Source: an uncultured Clostridia bacterium (lineage in GTDB: Bacteria; Bacillota; Clostridia; TANB77; CAG-508). From it: a stretch of DNA of 64,000 nucleotides. The notes under the pieces are model-generated. The model had not been told where the DNA came from, made no database searches, and was given only the letters and a program-made list of their open reading frames with translations. The stretch's first letter is position 1. Every line of letters starts with the position of its first letter. Both the position numbers and the translations under genes were made by a program. The stretch is taken from positions 1-64,000 of the forward strand of contig CAKMVZ010000002.1 of assembly GCA_928721915.1 (NCBI GenBank), written 5' to 3'. Shown in pieces: positions 26,568-36,830 of this stretch.

Positions 26568-29237
26568 TTATTTTATTCTATCTATATAATTTTTTACCAT
26601 TGTAATTGCCTCTGCTCTTGAAGCTGAATTTATCGGATTAATTTTTGTTCCATTTTCTGCACCATTTATTACTCTATTTGTAACAGCCCAATTTACAGAT
26701 TCTACTGCCCATGCAGAAATCATATTGTTATCTAAAAATTTTCCTAAATTATTAGTAGTAGGTTTTGTATAACATTTTTTATATTTTGCATAATTTGCAA
26801 GTATACATGCTAATTGTTCTCTTGTTATTGAATCATTTGGACCAAAAGTTCCATCTTTATATCCATTTATAACTCCTTTTGATGAAGCCCATTTTATTGC
26901 TTCTGTATACCAAACTCCATTTTTTACATCTGGAAATTTATTTATAGCTGTAGTAGAAGGCTTTCCTTCCATATTCCACAAAATACAAACAAGCATAGCT
27001 CTTGATAATTCCATATTTGGACTAAATGTTGACTCTGTTGTTCCTGAAATATAATTATTAGTAAACATATATTTTAAGGCATTAGTATACCATACATTAT
27101 TCTTAATATCTGTATATGGTAAAACAACATTAACTGTTAAAGTGAATTTTTGTGAATTTGGAGCAGTTACATTAATTTTTCCTGTACCTAAATTTCTCTT
27201 TGTTACTATTTTGCCATTACCATTTATTGTAAATAAGTTTGTATTTAAACTTTCTATATCAAATGTATTACTATCACATACACATCTATAATATACAGAA
27301 TCTACATGTGTTGCAAAGATTTTTGGCTGTGATGAACTATTTGCTTTGACTTCTAAATTCTGTGAATCTACTGAAAAAGTAATTTTACTAGCTGGAACTT
27401 CAACCGTTACTTGTTTTGCTCCATCACTTGGATAACTTGTTTTATTTGTTCCTGTATTTCCAAAACATTGAACCCAATAATAAATTCCTGCATGATAAAA
27501 ACAACTAATTCCTATACTTTTAAGATTTGGATCTAAAATATTAGCTCTATGTCCTGATGAATTCATCCAACTATTCATAACATCTTGTGCACTTCTTTGG
27601 TTTACTGCAATATTTTCTGCTAAACGTGAATTTCCACTTGGGAAAATATCAAAACAATCCGTTCCATCTGGTCTTGTATGATCCCATAAAACTGCACATT
27701 CTGCTGCACGTTGATTTGCAGTATCAAATAAAGCTGTATCCATATATACACTACTTAATCCTTGTTTTGCTCTTTCTTGATTAACTAAATTTAAAACTTC
27801 TTTTGCCCATGAATAGTAATAAGTTCCAGTTAAATAAATATCAATATTTTTTTCTCTGTAATAATCATTTGTTGATAATTCAAAATCTGATGGATATTTT
27901 TCTGTTAATTTAGTACATCCATTAAAAGCATCTTTATGTACTGCCTCTATTGTATCGCTCCAAATAACTTTTTCTAAAGATGTACAATTTAAAAAAGCAT
28001 TTTTATCTATTTGTCTAGTTGTTTTTGATAAAGTAATAGTTTTAAGTGAAGTACAATTTTCAAAAGCATTATCATATATAATTCCTACTTCACCTGTAAA
28101 ATTAACTGTTTCTAAACTTGTACAATTTCCAAAAGTATGATATTGTAATTCATCTACTGGATAATATGTATTTGTTAAAATTGCACCAAATTCAACTGTT
28201 TTTAATTTAGGGCAATTTTCAAAAACACTTGGTCCAAAAAAGAATAAATCACATCTGCCAATTATAACTTCTTCTAATGATTCACAATCACTAAAAGCAT
28301 AAGCTCTAATTGCTTCAACTTTATCATGAACTATAATTTTCTTTAAATATTTTGCTCCAGAAAAAGCTTGTTGATCAATATCATTTACTCTTTCTGGTAT
28401 TTCATAAGTCTCTTCTGTATTTGCTATAGGATATGCCTTGATGCAAGTATTTGTGTAGGTTGGGTCATCTTCACATAAAGCCCCACCTTCTGTAAAAAAT
28501 ATTTTATTTCCTGAAGCTACTTTATACTCTGTAATATCCTGAACACCTAATGTAAAAGCAGTTCCTATTTTAGTAACTGTTGAAGGTATTGTAATTTCTT
28601 TTATAGCCGTGTTTTGAAAAGCATAGTCTCCTATTGTTTTTAAACCTTCATTTAAAGTTATATTTTCCAGTAAATAACATTCTGCAAAAGCTCCTCTACT
28701 TATTTCTGTTACTTTTGACGGAATATTAAAAGATGTTAAACTAGAGCAGCCATAAAAAGCTCCTTCTCCAATACTTGTAATTGTATTTGGCAAACTTACC
28801 TCTTTTAAAGAGCTTAAATTTACAAAATTATATTTTCCAATTGAAGTTATGCCGTTGCCTATAACTATTTTTGTAATAGAAGTATCTCCGCCCCAAGGTA
28901 CATTATTTGAATTATCATAATCCGGTAATTTTCCTGTTCCAGAAAAAGTTAAAACTCCGTTTTGAGTAGTTGCTGTTATTGTATTTGTAACGTTATATGT
29001 TTGATTTAAGCTACGTATATCATTAGAAAATAAAGATATTGAATTGCTAGTATTTTCTAATTTATACCCATTATTACTTACTTCTTCTAAAGTATTTCCA
29101 ATATAAAAATTACCATTTTCTGTTTCAATTACATCTTCATTTGCTAAACTAGAATTTACAAAAAACATAAAACTTAAGATTAAAATTAAACAAATAATTT
29201 TAAAAATCTTAAAACTCTTACTCACCAAAATCACCAT
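26568..29237 (-). CDS. Surface protein with BspA-type LRRs, CAP domain and SLH domains
   Basis: An 889-residue exported protein. After a signal peptide (ICLILILSFMFFVNSSLA, about residues 14-31) come BspA-type leucine-rich repeats (about 90-450; units such as LTSFNIPSKVTEISRGAFAE), a CAP/SCP domain (about 475-600; VLNLVNQERAKQ, WDHTRPDGTDCF, LAENIAVN, SWMNSSGHRANIL, YYWVQCFG), a bacterial Ig-like stretch and three SLH repeats (about 700-889; FPDVKNGVWYTEAIKWASSK, GYKDGTFGPNDSITREQLA). SLH domains anchor proteins to secondary wall polymers, often pyruvylated ones, which fits the pyruvyl transferases nearby. The ATG at 29237 is used; a GTG 15 bases in is possible. Confidence 0.9.
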   Translation of the reverse strand: MVILVSKSFKIFKIICLILILSFMFFVNSSLANEDVIETENGNFYIGNTLEEVSNNGYKLENTSNSISLFSNDIRSLNQTYNVTNTITATTQNGVLTFSGTGKLPDYDNSNNVPWGGDTSITKIVIGNGITSIGKYNFVNLSSLKEVSLPNTITSIGEGAFYGCSSLTSFNIPSKVTEISRGAFAECYLLENITLNEGLKTIGDYAFQNTAIKEITIPSTVTKIGTAFTLGVQDITEYKVASGNKIFFTEGGALCEDDPTYTNTCIKAYPIANTEETYEIPERVNDIDQQAFSGAKYLKKIIVHDKVEAIRAYAFSDCESLEEVIIGRCDLFFFGPSVFENCPKLKTVEFGAILTNTYYPVDELQYHTFGNCTSLETVNFTGEVGIIYDNAFENCTSLKTITLSKTTRQIDKNAFLNCTSLEKVIWSDTIEAVHKDAFNGCTKLTEKYPSDFELSTNDYYREKNIDIYLTGTYYYSWAKEVLNLVNQERAKQGLSSVYMDTALFDTANQRAAECAVLWDHTRPDGTDCFDIFPSGNSRLAENIAVNQRSAQDVMNSWMNSSGHRANILDPNLKSIGISCFYHAGIYYWVQCFGNTGTNKTSYPSDGAKQVTVEVPASKITFSVDSQNLEVKANSSSQPKIFATHVDSVYYRCVCDSNTFDIESLNTNLFTINGNGKIVTKRNLGTGKINVTAPNSQKFTLTVNVVLPYTDIKNNVWYTNALKYMFTNNYISGTTESTFSPNMELSRAMLVCILWNMEGKPSTTAINKFPDVKNGVWYTEAIKWASSKGVINGYKDGTFGPNDSITREQLACILANYAKYKKCYTKPTTNNLGKFLDNNMISAWAVESVNWAVTNRVINGAENGTKINPINSASRAEAITMVKNYIDRIK

Positions 29238-29287
29238 CCTAACTTTTGAATTTTTACTAATATTATTTTATAAAAATTTTATCAAAA

Positions 29288-31906
29288 TTACAATTGTTTT
29301 TTGCATTTATTTTCATTTATAATAACTAATATTAAACAAATAATTCCAAATATTGTAGCAATAATTCCCAAATTAATATATGGTGTACTATAAGTCATCT
29401 CTATATTATTATCTCCATTTTCAAGAGAGATCATCATTAAGCAATCCGCAAATAACTCTGGGGTTACTTTTTTACCATTTACTGTAACTTTCCAACCAGA
29501 ATCATATGGAATAGAAACAATCAATTTTTCATCATTATTATTTTGAACATTTATATTTACTTTTCCATTTTCAAAATTATTTATTTTTACATTATCATTT
29601 GTAATTTCTTTTTTTATTTCTTTTAAAACATCTAAATCTAAAGCATAAAACCATTCATAGTCAATATTTAATATCATATTTGAAATCAGCTCTACTTTCG
29701 CACTATTATCACCTTCTATAGTTGGAATATAAAATACAGATGGAGCTAGCCAACTCATATATTTTATTTTAGAATCATCATTTACATTTAAAAATATTTC
29801 TTTTTCTTCTGCGCTTTCAAACGAACCAATACTACCATATATAGCATAATTTCCTTTTGGAATTTCTAAATTATATGTTTTAACAACTTTGGTTCTAGAT
29901 TCTACAGTTTCTTCATATAAATAATTTAATGGAATATATAATTCTACATCTTTATTTAATAATTTACTATATAATTCATTTTGTTGTCTAAATGGATTTT
30001 CTGTATTATTTTCATTGCTAGTTAATAGTTTATCATTTTCTTTATAGGTAAAAGCCAAAGGCATAGCATAAATATTTTCATAAACTTTTTTACCATTTTT
30101 CTCTGGAATTTTAGTTTCTATTAAACCATTTATTGGATAATCAGATAATATGTACTTAACACCTAAAAGTGAGTCTGCACCTAGTATTGAAGTATTAATA
30201 ATATTAAAATTATCTCCTTCTTTTTTATAACCAATATTATGTAAAAATTCCCTTTGATTTCTATCTGGATCAGATGTATAACTAGAAATTCCCATATATT
30301 TAAATGCCATTGATTCATTATAATTTGCTGTTAAATTATTTTTCAAATCCATATTTCTTGTTGAAGTTTGAGAAATTCTATAAAACCCATCGTCATAATT
30401 TTTTATGTCATTAATTTGTTCTTCTCCTTCTTTAATATATTTTGAAAACTCTCTTGAAGAACTAGAATGATAAATATCCATTAAAAATTTTGTTGAACAT
30501 AACATTTCTGCTATAACAATAATATATAATATTACTACCGATAATTTTTTAATTAATTTTTTCTTATTTTGTGCATAGTTTATAAAAATAAGTGATAACA
30601 TAATTGCTATTATAAAAGCAATTGTTAAATACATTTTAAACATTTCATTTACTTTTAAAATATAATTTAATATTATCAATAATATTATAAAAATTAGTAC
30701 ACTTTTTGTAAATTTTAAATCAGCTTTAAATTCACCTTTATAAAAATATGCAGCCATAAATAATATTCCAAATATACCAAGATAAGCATATCTATACCAA
30801 TAACTATTTGTATATTTTAATAATGAAAAGACATTAAAAAGTACATACCAATAAAACATTAATACAATAAATGTTAAAAAAACTCCAAATGCTATTCTTT
30901 CTTTTTTAGATACTTTATTTGAAAATAATAAATTTAAAACTCCAACTAAAGCAAGTCCTCCACAAAATAGAGAAACCTTATTTTCACTACTTACTGCTCC
31001 TAAAGTATATTCTGGAATTACAGATAATATATTTCCCTTTAATCCAATATTTTTAAATATATCAAAATCTATTTTTCCTCTTCCGCTTTTAAGCGAAATA
31101 AAAGTTGGCCACAAGATTAATAAACTTATTATTCCACCTATAATGATTGCTGTTATATATTTTACTATTTTTCTTAATAAAACGCCTTTTCTTTCTTTAA
31201 AGCAGAATTTATCTTTTAAATTTATTTCATAAATTACATTTTCAAGGATAAACCATATAATAGAAAATAAGCAATTTATTATTCCTATATACCAATTGAA
31301 AATAATTGATATTGCAGTCGAACAAATTAATAATATGCTCCTTTTATCATTTACAACATTATATACACCAAGCAACATTAATGGAAGCATATAAACTCCA
31401 TCTAGCCACATTATGTTACTTGCTTGAGATATATTATATTGACTTAATGCGTAACTTACTGAAAGTAAAACAACAAGATAATCTTTTAAATTACTTTTAA
31501 ATCTATGCTTTAGAAAAAAGGTAAATGTTATTGAAGCTATACATAACTTTAGCATAATAGCAAAATTAAAAAACACCTCAATATTAGACTTATCAAAGAT
31601 AATTAAGAGTAGATTGAATGGTGATAAAAGATAAAAACTAAAAACAGCTATCATGTTTTGTCCCATTCCACAATTAAATGAATAATTTATACTATTTTTA
31701 CCTAATAAAACATCTTTAAAATATGAAAAAAAATCTAAATATTGTATTTCGGCATCTGAAGTAGCTAATGAATTTATACCAAATGGAGCATATCCTTCTA
31801 TAACATATAAAAAAAGTATTATAGCAAAAACTATTACTACTGAATACAAATATATTTTTTTATTGCTAATTTTTTCCTTTATCTCTTCTAACCTCATCTT
31901 TTTCAA
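29288..31906 (-). CDS. YfhO family GT-C membrane glycosyltransferase
   Basis: An 872-residue protein with about 13 membrane segments. The early GYAPFGINSLATSDAEIQYL and the following FSYFKDVLLGKNSINYSFNC match the YfhO family, in which an aspartate in the first external loop is expected to be catalytic. The C-terminal soluble part contains IPYDSGWKVTVNGKKV, also typical. In Bacillus YfhO works with CsbB, which makes the lipid-linked sugar; a CsbB-like gene lies two genes upstream, so modification of (lipo)teichoic-acid-type polymers is likely. Its start overlaps queH by 41 bases. Confidence 0.85.
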   Translation of the reverse strand: MKKMRLEEIKEKISNKKIYLYSVVIVFAIILFLYVIEGYAPFGINSLATSDAEIQYLDFFSYFKDVLLGKNSINYSFNCGMGQNMIAVFSFYLLSPFNLLLIIFDKSNIEVFFNFAIMLKLCIASITFTFFLKHRFKSNLKDYLVVLLSVSYALSQYNISQASNIMWLDGVYMLPLMLLGVYNVVNDKRSILLICSTAISIIFNWYIGIINCLFSIIWFILENVIYEINLKDKFCFKERKGVLLRKIVKYITAIIIGGIISLLILWPTFISLKSGRGKIDFDIFKNIGLKGNILSVIPEYTLGAVSSENKVSLFCGGLALVGVLNLLFSNKVSKKERIAFGVFLTFIVLMFYWYVLFNVFSLLKYTNSYWYRYAYLGIFGILFMAAYFYKGEFKADLKFTKSVLIFIILLIILNYILKVNEMFKMYLTIAFIIAIMLSLIFINYAQNKKKLIKKLSVVILYIIVIAEMLCSTKFLMDIYHSSSSREFSKYIKEGEEQINDIKNYDDGFYRISQTSTRNMDLKNNLTANYNESMAFKYMGISSYTSDPDRNQREFLHNIGYKKEGDNFNIINTSILGADSLLGVKYILSDYPINGLIETKIPEKNGKKVYENIYAMPLAFTYKENDKLLTSNENNTENPFRQQNELYSKLLNKDVELYIPLNYLYEETVESRTKVVKTYNLEIPKGNYAIYGSIGSFESAEEKEIFLNVNDDSKIKYMSWLAPSVFYIPTIEGDNSAKVELISNMILNIDYEWFYALDLDVLKEIKKEITNDNVKINNFENGKVNINVQNNNDEKLIVSIPYDSGWKVTVNGKKVTPELFADCLMMISLENGDNNIEMTYSTPYINLGIIATIFGIICLILVIINENKCKKQL

Positions 31907-32471
31907 TCGTATCTTCCTTTAATTTTTTATCCTTCTCAATCTTCTTTCTATATCTATCTTCCTCTGAAAATATGCAGCCGCAGTATTTTTGCATGTATAG
32001 TCCTAGGTCGTAGGCTTTTTGATGACCTTCCCAGAAGCCTATTCTAAAATCTCTGTATAAGAATTCTATATTATATTCTTTACTATATTTTTCCATTAAC
32101 TCTTTTATAAAATCATGATTTTGATAGATACTATATAATAAAGTTGTTGTTACACCATCATATCCATTTTCTTTTGCATATTCAAAAGTTTTCTTTATTC
32201 TTACTGGATAACAATAATTTGTACATCTAGATTTTAAATCTTTTACTGCTTCTCTGCAAAATTCATCTAATCCATAATTTTCTTCAAAAATAGCATTTAT
32301 ATTTATATTTTTTGCATACTCTTTTAAACAATCTCGTCTTGATTTATATTCCATATATGGATGAATATTTGGATTAAACCAATAAAGAGTAGGTTCTATG
32401 CCTTCGCTTCTTAAAGTTTCAATACAATAAATACTACATGGAGCACAACAAGTGTGCATTAAAAGTTTCAT
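31866..32471 (-). CDS. queH: Epoxyqueuosine reductase QueH
   Basis: A 201-residue protein of the former DUF208 family that carries out the last step of queuosine synthesis in tRNA. The adjacent cysteines in LLMHTCCAPCSIYCIETL and the C-terminal pair in MQKYCGCIFSEEDRY bind the iron-sulfur cluster and metal. The segment TTLLYSIYQNHDFIKELMEK and FYWEGHQ-like RIGFWEGHQKAYDLGLYMQK are typical. It lies between the CsbB-like and YfhO genes and overlaps the latter; the link is probably only transcriptional. No preQ1 riboswitch was seen. Confidence 0.9.
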   Translation of the reverse strand: MKLLMHTCCAPCSIYCIETLRSEGIEPTLYWFNPNIHPYMEYKSRRDCLKEYAKNININAIFEENYGLDEFCREAVKDLKSRCTNYCYPVRIKKTFEYAKENGYDGVTTTLLYSIYQNHDFIKELMEKYSKEYNIEFLYRDFRIGFWEGHQKAYDLGLYMQKYCGCIFSEEDRYRKKIEKDKKLKEDTIEKDEVRRDKGKN

Positions 32472-32498
32472 TTATTATTCTCCTCATTTAAATTAATA

Positions 32499-33437
32499 TT
32501 AATCTTCAAAATTTATTTTTTTATTTATAATATATGATGGTCTATTTTTACTTTCTTCATAAATTCTACCTATGTATTCTGCAATCATACCTAAAGAAAT
32601 TAATTGAACTCCAGCAAAAAATGTTATTGTAACCATAATTGAAGTCCAACCAGCTGTTAAATTGTTCCAATCAAACGCAAAAGATAATAATGAGTATATT
32701 AAAATCAATATTGAAATTATCATTGAAATAATTCCCAATTTTGTAACAAATCTTAAAGGTTTAGTTGAAAAACTAAAAATACCATCTTTTGCAAGTTTAA
32801 TCATCTTATTTAAAGGATATTTTGTTTCACCTGCAAATCTTTCTTTTCTTTCATATTCAATGGGTGCTTGTTTAAATCCAACCCAACTAAATAATCCCCT
32901 AAAAAATTTATTATGTTCTGGAAGTGAATTTATAACATCAACTACTTTTCTATCTGCTAATCTAAAATCGCCTGTATCTTTTGGAATAGAAACATCTGAT
33001 AAATCATTTAAAATTCTATAAAACATTTTTGCAGTAAATAATTTAAATTTTGTTTCTCCTTCTCTTGATTTTCTTTTAGCATAAATTACATCATTTCCAT
33101 TTTCCCATAATTCTATCATCTGTGGTATTAATTCTGGAGGGTCTTGAAGATCTGCATCTATTATAATAACTGCGTCTCCAGTAGAATATCTTAGTCCTGC
33201 TCCAACTGCTGCTTGATGACCAAAATTTCTTGAAAAAGAAATAATTTTAACATTTTTATTTGCTAATGCTATTTTTTCTAAAATAGTTAAAGTTTGATCT
33301 CTACTTCCATCATCAACAAAAATTATTTCATATTCATATTTTTTCAAATTAATTAAAACTTCTTTTAACCTGTTATAACATTCACTTACAACAGCCTCCT
33401 CAAAATACATTGGAACTATTACTGATATTTTTTTCAT
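32499..33437 (-). CDS. Polyprenyl-phosphate glycosyltransferase, CsbB/GtrB-like
   Basis: A 312-residue family 2 enzyme with two C-terminal membrane helices (GIISMIISILILIYSLLSFA and MVTITFFAGVQLISLGMI). Motifs: ISVIVPMYFEEAVVSECYNR, FVDDGSRDQTL, IDADLQDPPELIPQMI, GDFRLADRKVVD and RFAGETKYPLNKMIKLA. It would load a sugar on undecaprenyl phosphate. Together with the YfhO gene downstream it forms a likely two-step glycosylation system for cell-wall polymers. Confidence 0.9.
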   Translation of the reverse strand: MKKISVIVPMYFEEAVVSECYNRLKEVLINLKKYEYEIIFVDDGSRDQTLTILEKIALANKNVKIISFSRNFGHQAAVGAGLRYSTGDAVIIIDADLQDPPELIPQMIELWENGNDVIYAKRKSREGETKFKLFTAKMFYRILNDLSDVSIPKDTGDFRLADRKVVDVINSLPEHNKFFRGLFSWVGFKQAPIEYERKERFAGETKYPLNKMIKLAKDGIFSFSTKPLRFVTKLGIISMIISILILIYSLLSFAFDWNNLTAGWTSIMVTITFFAGVQLISLGMIAEYIGRIYEESKNRPSYIINKKINFED

Positions 33438-33453
33438 ACTATTCTATTTCCCC

Positions 33454-34473
33454 CTAAAAACTTAATTGAACATTTTTACCATAATCTAATCCTAAATGTT
33501 CATAAGCTAAAGCTGTTGCAACTCTACCTCTTGGAGTTCTAGCCAAAAAGCCTATTTGCATTAAATATGGCTCATATACATCTTCTATTGTATCTGTTTC
33601 TTCATTTACTGTTGCAGATAAAGTATCTATTCCAACTGGTCCACCACTATATTTTAAAATAATAGTCTCTAAAATTCTTTTATCAATATTATCTAAACCT
33701 AACTCATCTATATCTAATTTTTCTAAAGCTATTCTTGCAATTTTTAAATTAATTTCTCCATTACCCAAAACAATTGCATAATCTCTAACTCTTTTTAAAA
33801 GTCTATTTGCAATTCTTGGAGTTCCTCTTGAACGTCTTGCTATTTCTAAAGCTGCTTGTTCATCAATATCAATATTTAAAATTCTACTTGACCTTTTTAC
33901 TATTGTGGATAAATCTTCTTCTGAATACAATTCTAATCTTGAAACTATTCCAAATCTATCTCTTAAAGGAGTTGAAAGCGATCCTGCTCTAGTTGTTGCT
34001 CCAATTAAAGTAAACTTTGGTAAATCAATTCTAATAGATTTTGCGCTTGGGCCTTTCCCAATCATTATATCTAAACCAAAATCTTCTAATGCAGGGTATA
34101 AAATTTCTTCAACACTTTTATTTAATCTGTGTATTTCATCTATAAATAAAACATCATTTTCAGAAAGACTTGTTAATATTGCTGCTAAATCTCCTGGTTT
34201 TTCAATTGCTGGACCAGAAGTTATACGAATTCTCGAATTCATTTCATTTGCTATAATATTAGAAAGTGTTGTTTTTCCAAGTCCTGGAGGTCCATATAAC
34301 AAAACATGATCTAAAGCTTCTTCTCTTTTTTTGGCAGCTTCAATATAAACTCTCATATTTTCTTTTACTTTTGTTTGACCTATATATTCATCTAAAGTTT
34401 TTGGTCTTAAAGAATTTTCTTGTAATTCCTCTTCTTCATCTTGAATAACTGGATTTAATATATTTTCTTCCAT
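33454..34473 (-). CDS. ruvB: Holliday junction branch migration helicase RuvB
   Basis: A 339-residue AAA+ protein that drives branch migration with RuvA. Walker A is in LLYGPPGLGKTTLSNIIANE, Walker B in DVLFIDEIHRLNKSVEE, the arginine-finger region is in TTRAGSLSTPLRDRFGI, and the C-terminal winged helix contains GFLARTPRGRVATALAYEHL. Normally ruvA lies next to it, but no ruvA is present here. It heads towards queH and the CsbB-like gene with very short spacing. Confidence 0.97.
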   Translation of the reverse strand: MEENILNPVIQDEEEELQENSLRPKTLDEYIGQTKVKENMRVYIEAAKKREEALDHVLLYGPPGLGKTTLSNIIANEMNSRIRITSGPAIEKPGDLAAILTSLSENDVLFIDEIHRLNKSVEEILYPALEDFGLDIMIGKGPSAKSIRIDLPKFTLIGATTRAGSLSTPLRDRFGIVSRLELYSEEDLSTIVKRSSRILNIDIDEQAALEIARRSRGTPRIANRLLKRVRDYAIVLGNGEINLKIARIALEKLDIDELGLDNIDKRILETIILKYSGGPVGIDTLSATVNEETDTIEDVYEPYLMQIGFLARTPRGRVATALAYEHLGLDYGKNVQLSF

Positions 34474-34543
34474 AAAGATTTCCTTTCAATTTCGTATTTT
34501 TAAAACAAAAGTTTTGTCTTATGAAAATTTATCATATTTTAAA

Positions 34544-34786
34544 TTAAATTTCAACACTTTTATACTCTAAATCTTCCATAAATTCAAATAATTCTTTTAC
34601 TCTTTTAAGTGTAAGCATCGCGCTTTTTTGATGTGGACATTTTGGCTTTGCTTCTATAAGTTCGTTCTTATAACAATTTTTTGTCATTTTATAAATTAAA
34701 TATCTACAATCCATATAAGTATAATAAATCTGAAATCCATTATTTAAATCTTCCCAAAACATTTGAAAACTATAATTTTTATCCAT
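34544..34786 (-). CDS. Small hypothetical protein between ligA and ruvB
   Basis: An 80-residue protein that begins MDKNYSFQMFWEDLNNGFQI and contains YYTYMDCRYLIYKMTKNCYK. It has four cysteines or histidines in CYKNELIEAKPKCPHQKS, not a clear zinc motif. GAGGAATTTT lies before ATG, 15 bases after ligA stops, so it is probably co-transcribed with ligA. I do not recognise the family. Confidence 0.6.
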   Translation of the reverse strand: MDKNYSFQMFWEDLNNGFQIYYTYMDCRYLIYKMTKNCYKNELIEAKPKCPHQKSAMLTLKRVKELFEFMEDLEYKSVEI

Positions 34787-34801
34787 AAAATTCCTCTTTT
34801 T

Positions 34802-36796
34802 TTATTGTTTAATCATATCCATAAATTCTATTTCGTTTATTATTTTTATGCCTAAATCTTGAGCTTTTGTTAATTTACTACCTGAATCTTCTCCTGCTAA
34901 AAGATATGTTGTTTTTTTAGAAACTGAACCTGCCGTTTTTCCTCCAAATTTTTCAATTATATCTTCAGCTTCCTTTCTAGAAAAACTTTTTAGTGTGCCT
35001 GTTAATACAAAAGTCATACCATAAAATCTTTCATCTGCTCCATCTTCTTGAATATATTCCATATTAACACCATATTCTTTTAGTCTTTGAATTAAATTCT
35101 TAGTTTGTTCTTGAGCAAAAAATTCATGTACATTTTTTGCCATAACTTCACCTAAATCATCAGTCATTATTAATTCTTCAACACTAGAATTCATAAGATT
35201 ATCTATATTTTTAAAATGTTTAGCTAAAGTTTTTGCAGCTTTAACTCCAATATTTCTAATTCCAAGTCCTGTAATTAATCTATGCAAATTATTAGTTTTA
35301 CTACTTTGAATTGCATTATATAATTTTTTTGCAAATATTTTTCCATTTTTCTTAAGAGTTTCTAAGTCTTCTTGTTTTAACTCATATAAATCTGCAATAT
35401 TTTTTATCATACCACGATTTAATAAATCTTCTATTATATTGTCACCAAGACCTAAAATATTCATAGCTTCTCGAGAAGCAAAATGAATAATGCTTTGAAG
35501 CTGTTTCGCTGGGCATTCAATTCCAATACATCTAGTTGCAGCTTCACCTTCTAACCTTACAGCTAAAGCTCCACAAACAGGACAAACAGATGGCATTTGA
35601 AATTTTGGACCTCTTTTTTGACCTTGTTTTTTTACTACTCCTACAACTTCTGGGATAACATCCCCAGCTTTTTGAATTATAACTGTATCACCAATCCTTA
35701 GGTCTTTTTCTTTAACAAAATCCTCATTATGAAGAGTCGTTTTAGATATTGTTGAGCCTGCTACTTTTACTGGCTCTAAAATAGCAAGTGGAGTTATAAC
35801 TCCTGTTCTGCCAACTTGAAAAGTAATATCTTTTAAAAGTGTTTCTTTTTGCTCAGGTGGATATTTATAAGCAATAGCCCATTTTGGCACTTTATAGGTT
35901 ACACCTAAAATCTCTCTTTGTCTTAAACTATCAACTTTTATAACAGCTCCATCAATACCAAAAGTTAATTTGTCCCTATTTTCTCCAATTTTCTCAATTT
36001 CTTCTATTGCTTCATCTACCGTTTTAACTGGAACTTTTACTGGATTTACATTAAATCCTAACTTTTCTAAATAAACTAAAGATTCATAATGAGATGTAAA
36101 TTCTATATCTGGTGATTTTTGAACATTAAATATAAAAATATCTAGCGGTCTTTTTGCAGTAATAGAGCTATCTAACTGACGGAGTGAGCCAGCTGCTGCA
36201 TTTCTAGCATTTGCAAAAAGTGGCTCTTCCATTTGTTCTCTTTCAAAATTTAATTTTTCAAAATCTTCTTTTCCAATAAAAACCTCACCTCTAACTGTAA
36301 TAGTTACAGGCTCTTTCAATGTTTTTGGAATATGTTTAACTGTTTTTAGATTTTCTGTTACATCTTCACCTACTAAACCATTTCCCCTAGTTGCTCCTCT
36401 TACAAAAACACCTTTTTCATATTCTAAACTTACACTTAATCCATCTATCTTAGTTTCTACAACATATGAAACTTCTTCATCATTTAAGGTTTTTCTAACT
36501 CTTTCATCAAATGCTCTTAATTCATCATAGTCAAAAATATCTTGTAAACTTTGAAGTGGTACTTCATGCGTAACTTTTTCAAAGCCTTCTTTTACATGTC
36601 CTCCAACATGTTGAGTAAGTGAATCTTTTTGTATAAACTCTGGATATTCTTTTTCTAAATTTCTTAATTCTACCATAAGCATATCATATTCAAAATCTGA
36701 GATAGCTGGATTATCATCATCATAATATCTTTTAGCATAATATTTAGTTAATTTATTTAATTCATCAATCCTTTTTTTCGCTTGTTCTTTATCCAT
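34802..36796 (-). CDS. ligA: NAD-dependent DNA ligase LigA
   Basis: A 664-residue ligase that seals nicks with NAD. The adenylated lysine is in VVETKIDGLSVSLEYEKGVF; other parts are the Ia domain (YYDDDNPAISDFEYDMLMVE), the OB fold (VGRTGVITPLAILEPVKVAG), a four-cysteine zinc finger (CPVCGALAVRLEGEAATRC to GIECP), helix-hairpin-helix repeats (GIRNIGVKAAKTLAKHFKN) and a C-terminal BRCT domain (FVLTGTLKSFSRKEAEDIIE). The length is normal. No frame problem. Confidence 0.97.
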   Translation of the reverse strand: MDKEQAKKRIDELNKLTKYYAKRYYDDDNPAISDFEYDMLMVELRNLEKEYPEFIQKDSLTQHVGGHVKEGFEKVTHEVPLQSLQDIFDYDELRAFDERVRKTLNDEEVSYVVETKIDGLSVSLEYEKGVFVRGATRGNGLVGEDVTENLKTVKHIPKTLKEPVTITVRGEVFIGKEDFEKLNFEREQMEEPLFANARNAAAGSLRQLDSSITAKRPLDIFIFNVQKSPDIEFTSHYESLVYLEKLGFNVNPVKVPVKTVDEAIEEIEKIGENRDKLTFGIDGAVIKVDSLRQREILGVTYKVPKWAIAYKYPPEQKETLLKDITFQVGRTGVITPLAILEPVKVAGSTISKTTLHNEDFVKEKDLRIGDTVIIQKAGDVIPEVVGVVKKQGQKRGPKFQMPSVCPVCGALAVRLEGEAATRCIGIECPAKQLQSIIHFASREAMNILGLGDNIIEDLLNRGMIKNIADLYELKQEDLETLKKNGKIFAKKLYNAIQSSKTNNLHRLITGLGIRNIGVKAAKTLAKHFKNIDNLMNSSVEELIMTDDLGEVMAKNVHEFFAQEQTKNLIQRLKEYGVNMEYIQEDGADERFYGMTFVLTGTLKSFSRKEAEDIIEKFGGKTAGSVSKKTTYLLAGEDSGSKLTKAQDLGIKIINEIEFMDMIKQ

Positions 36797-36830
36797 TTTT
36801 TATCCTCTTAAAATTTAATTTTAAACAAAA

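Noticed and set aside
32472..32498. preQ1 riboswitch before queH
   Set aside because: The 27-base gap holds only a ribosome binding site; no stem with the A-rich tail was found. A faintly similar string near 3140-3180 lacks the P1 stem.
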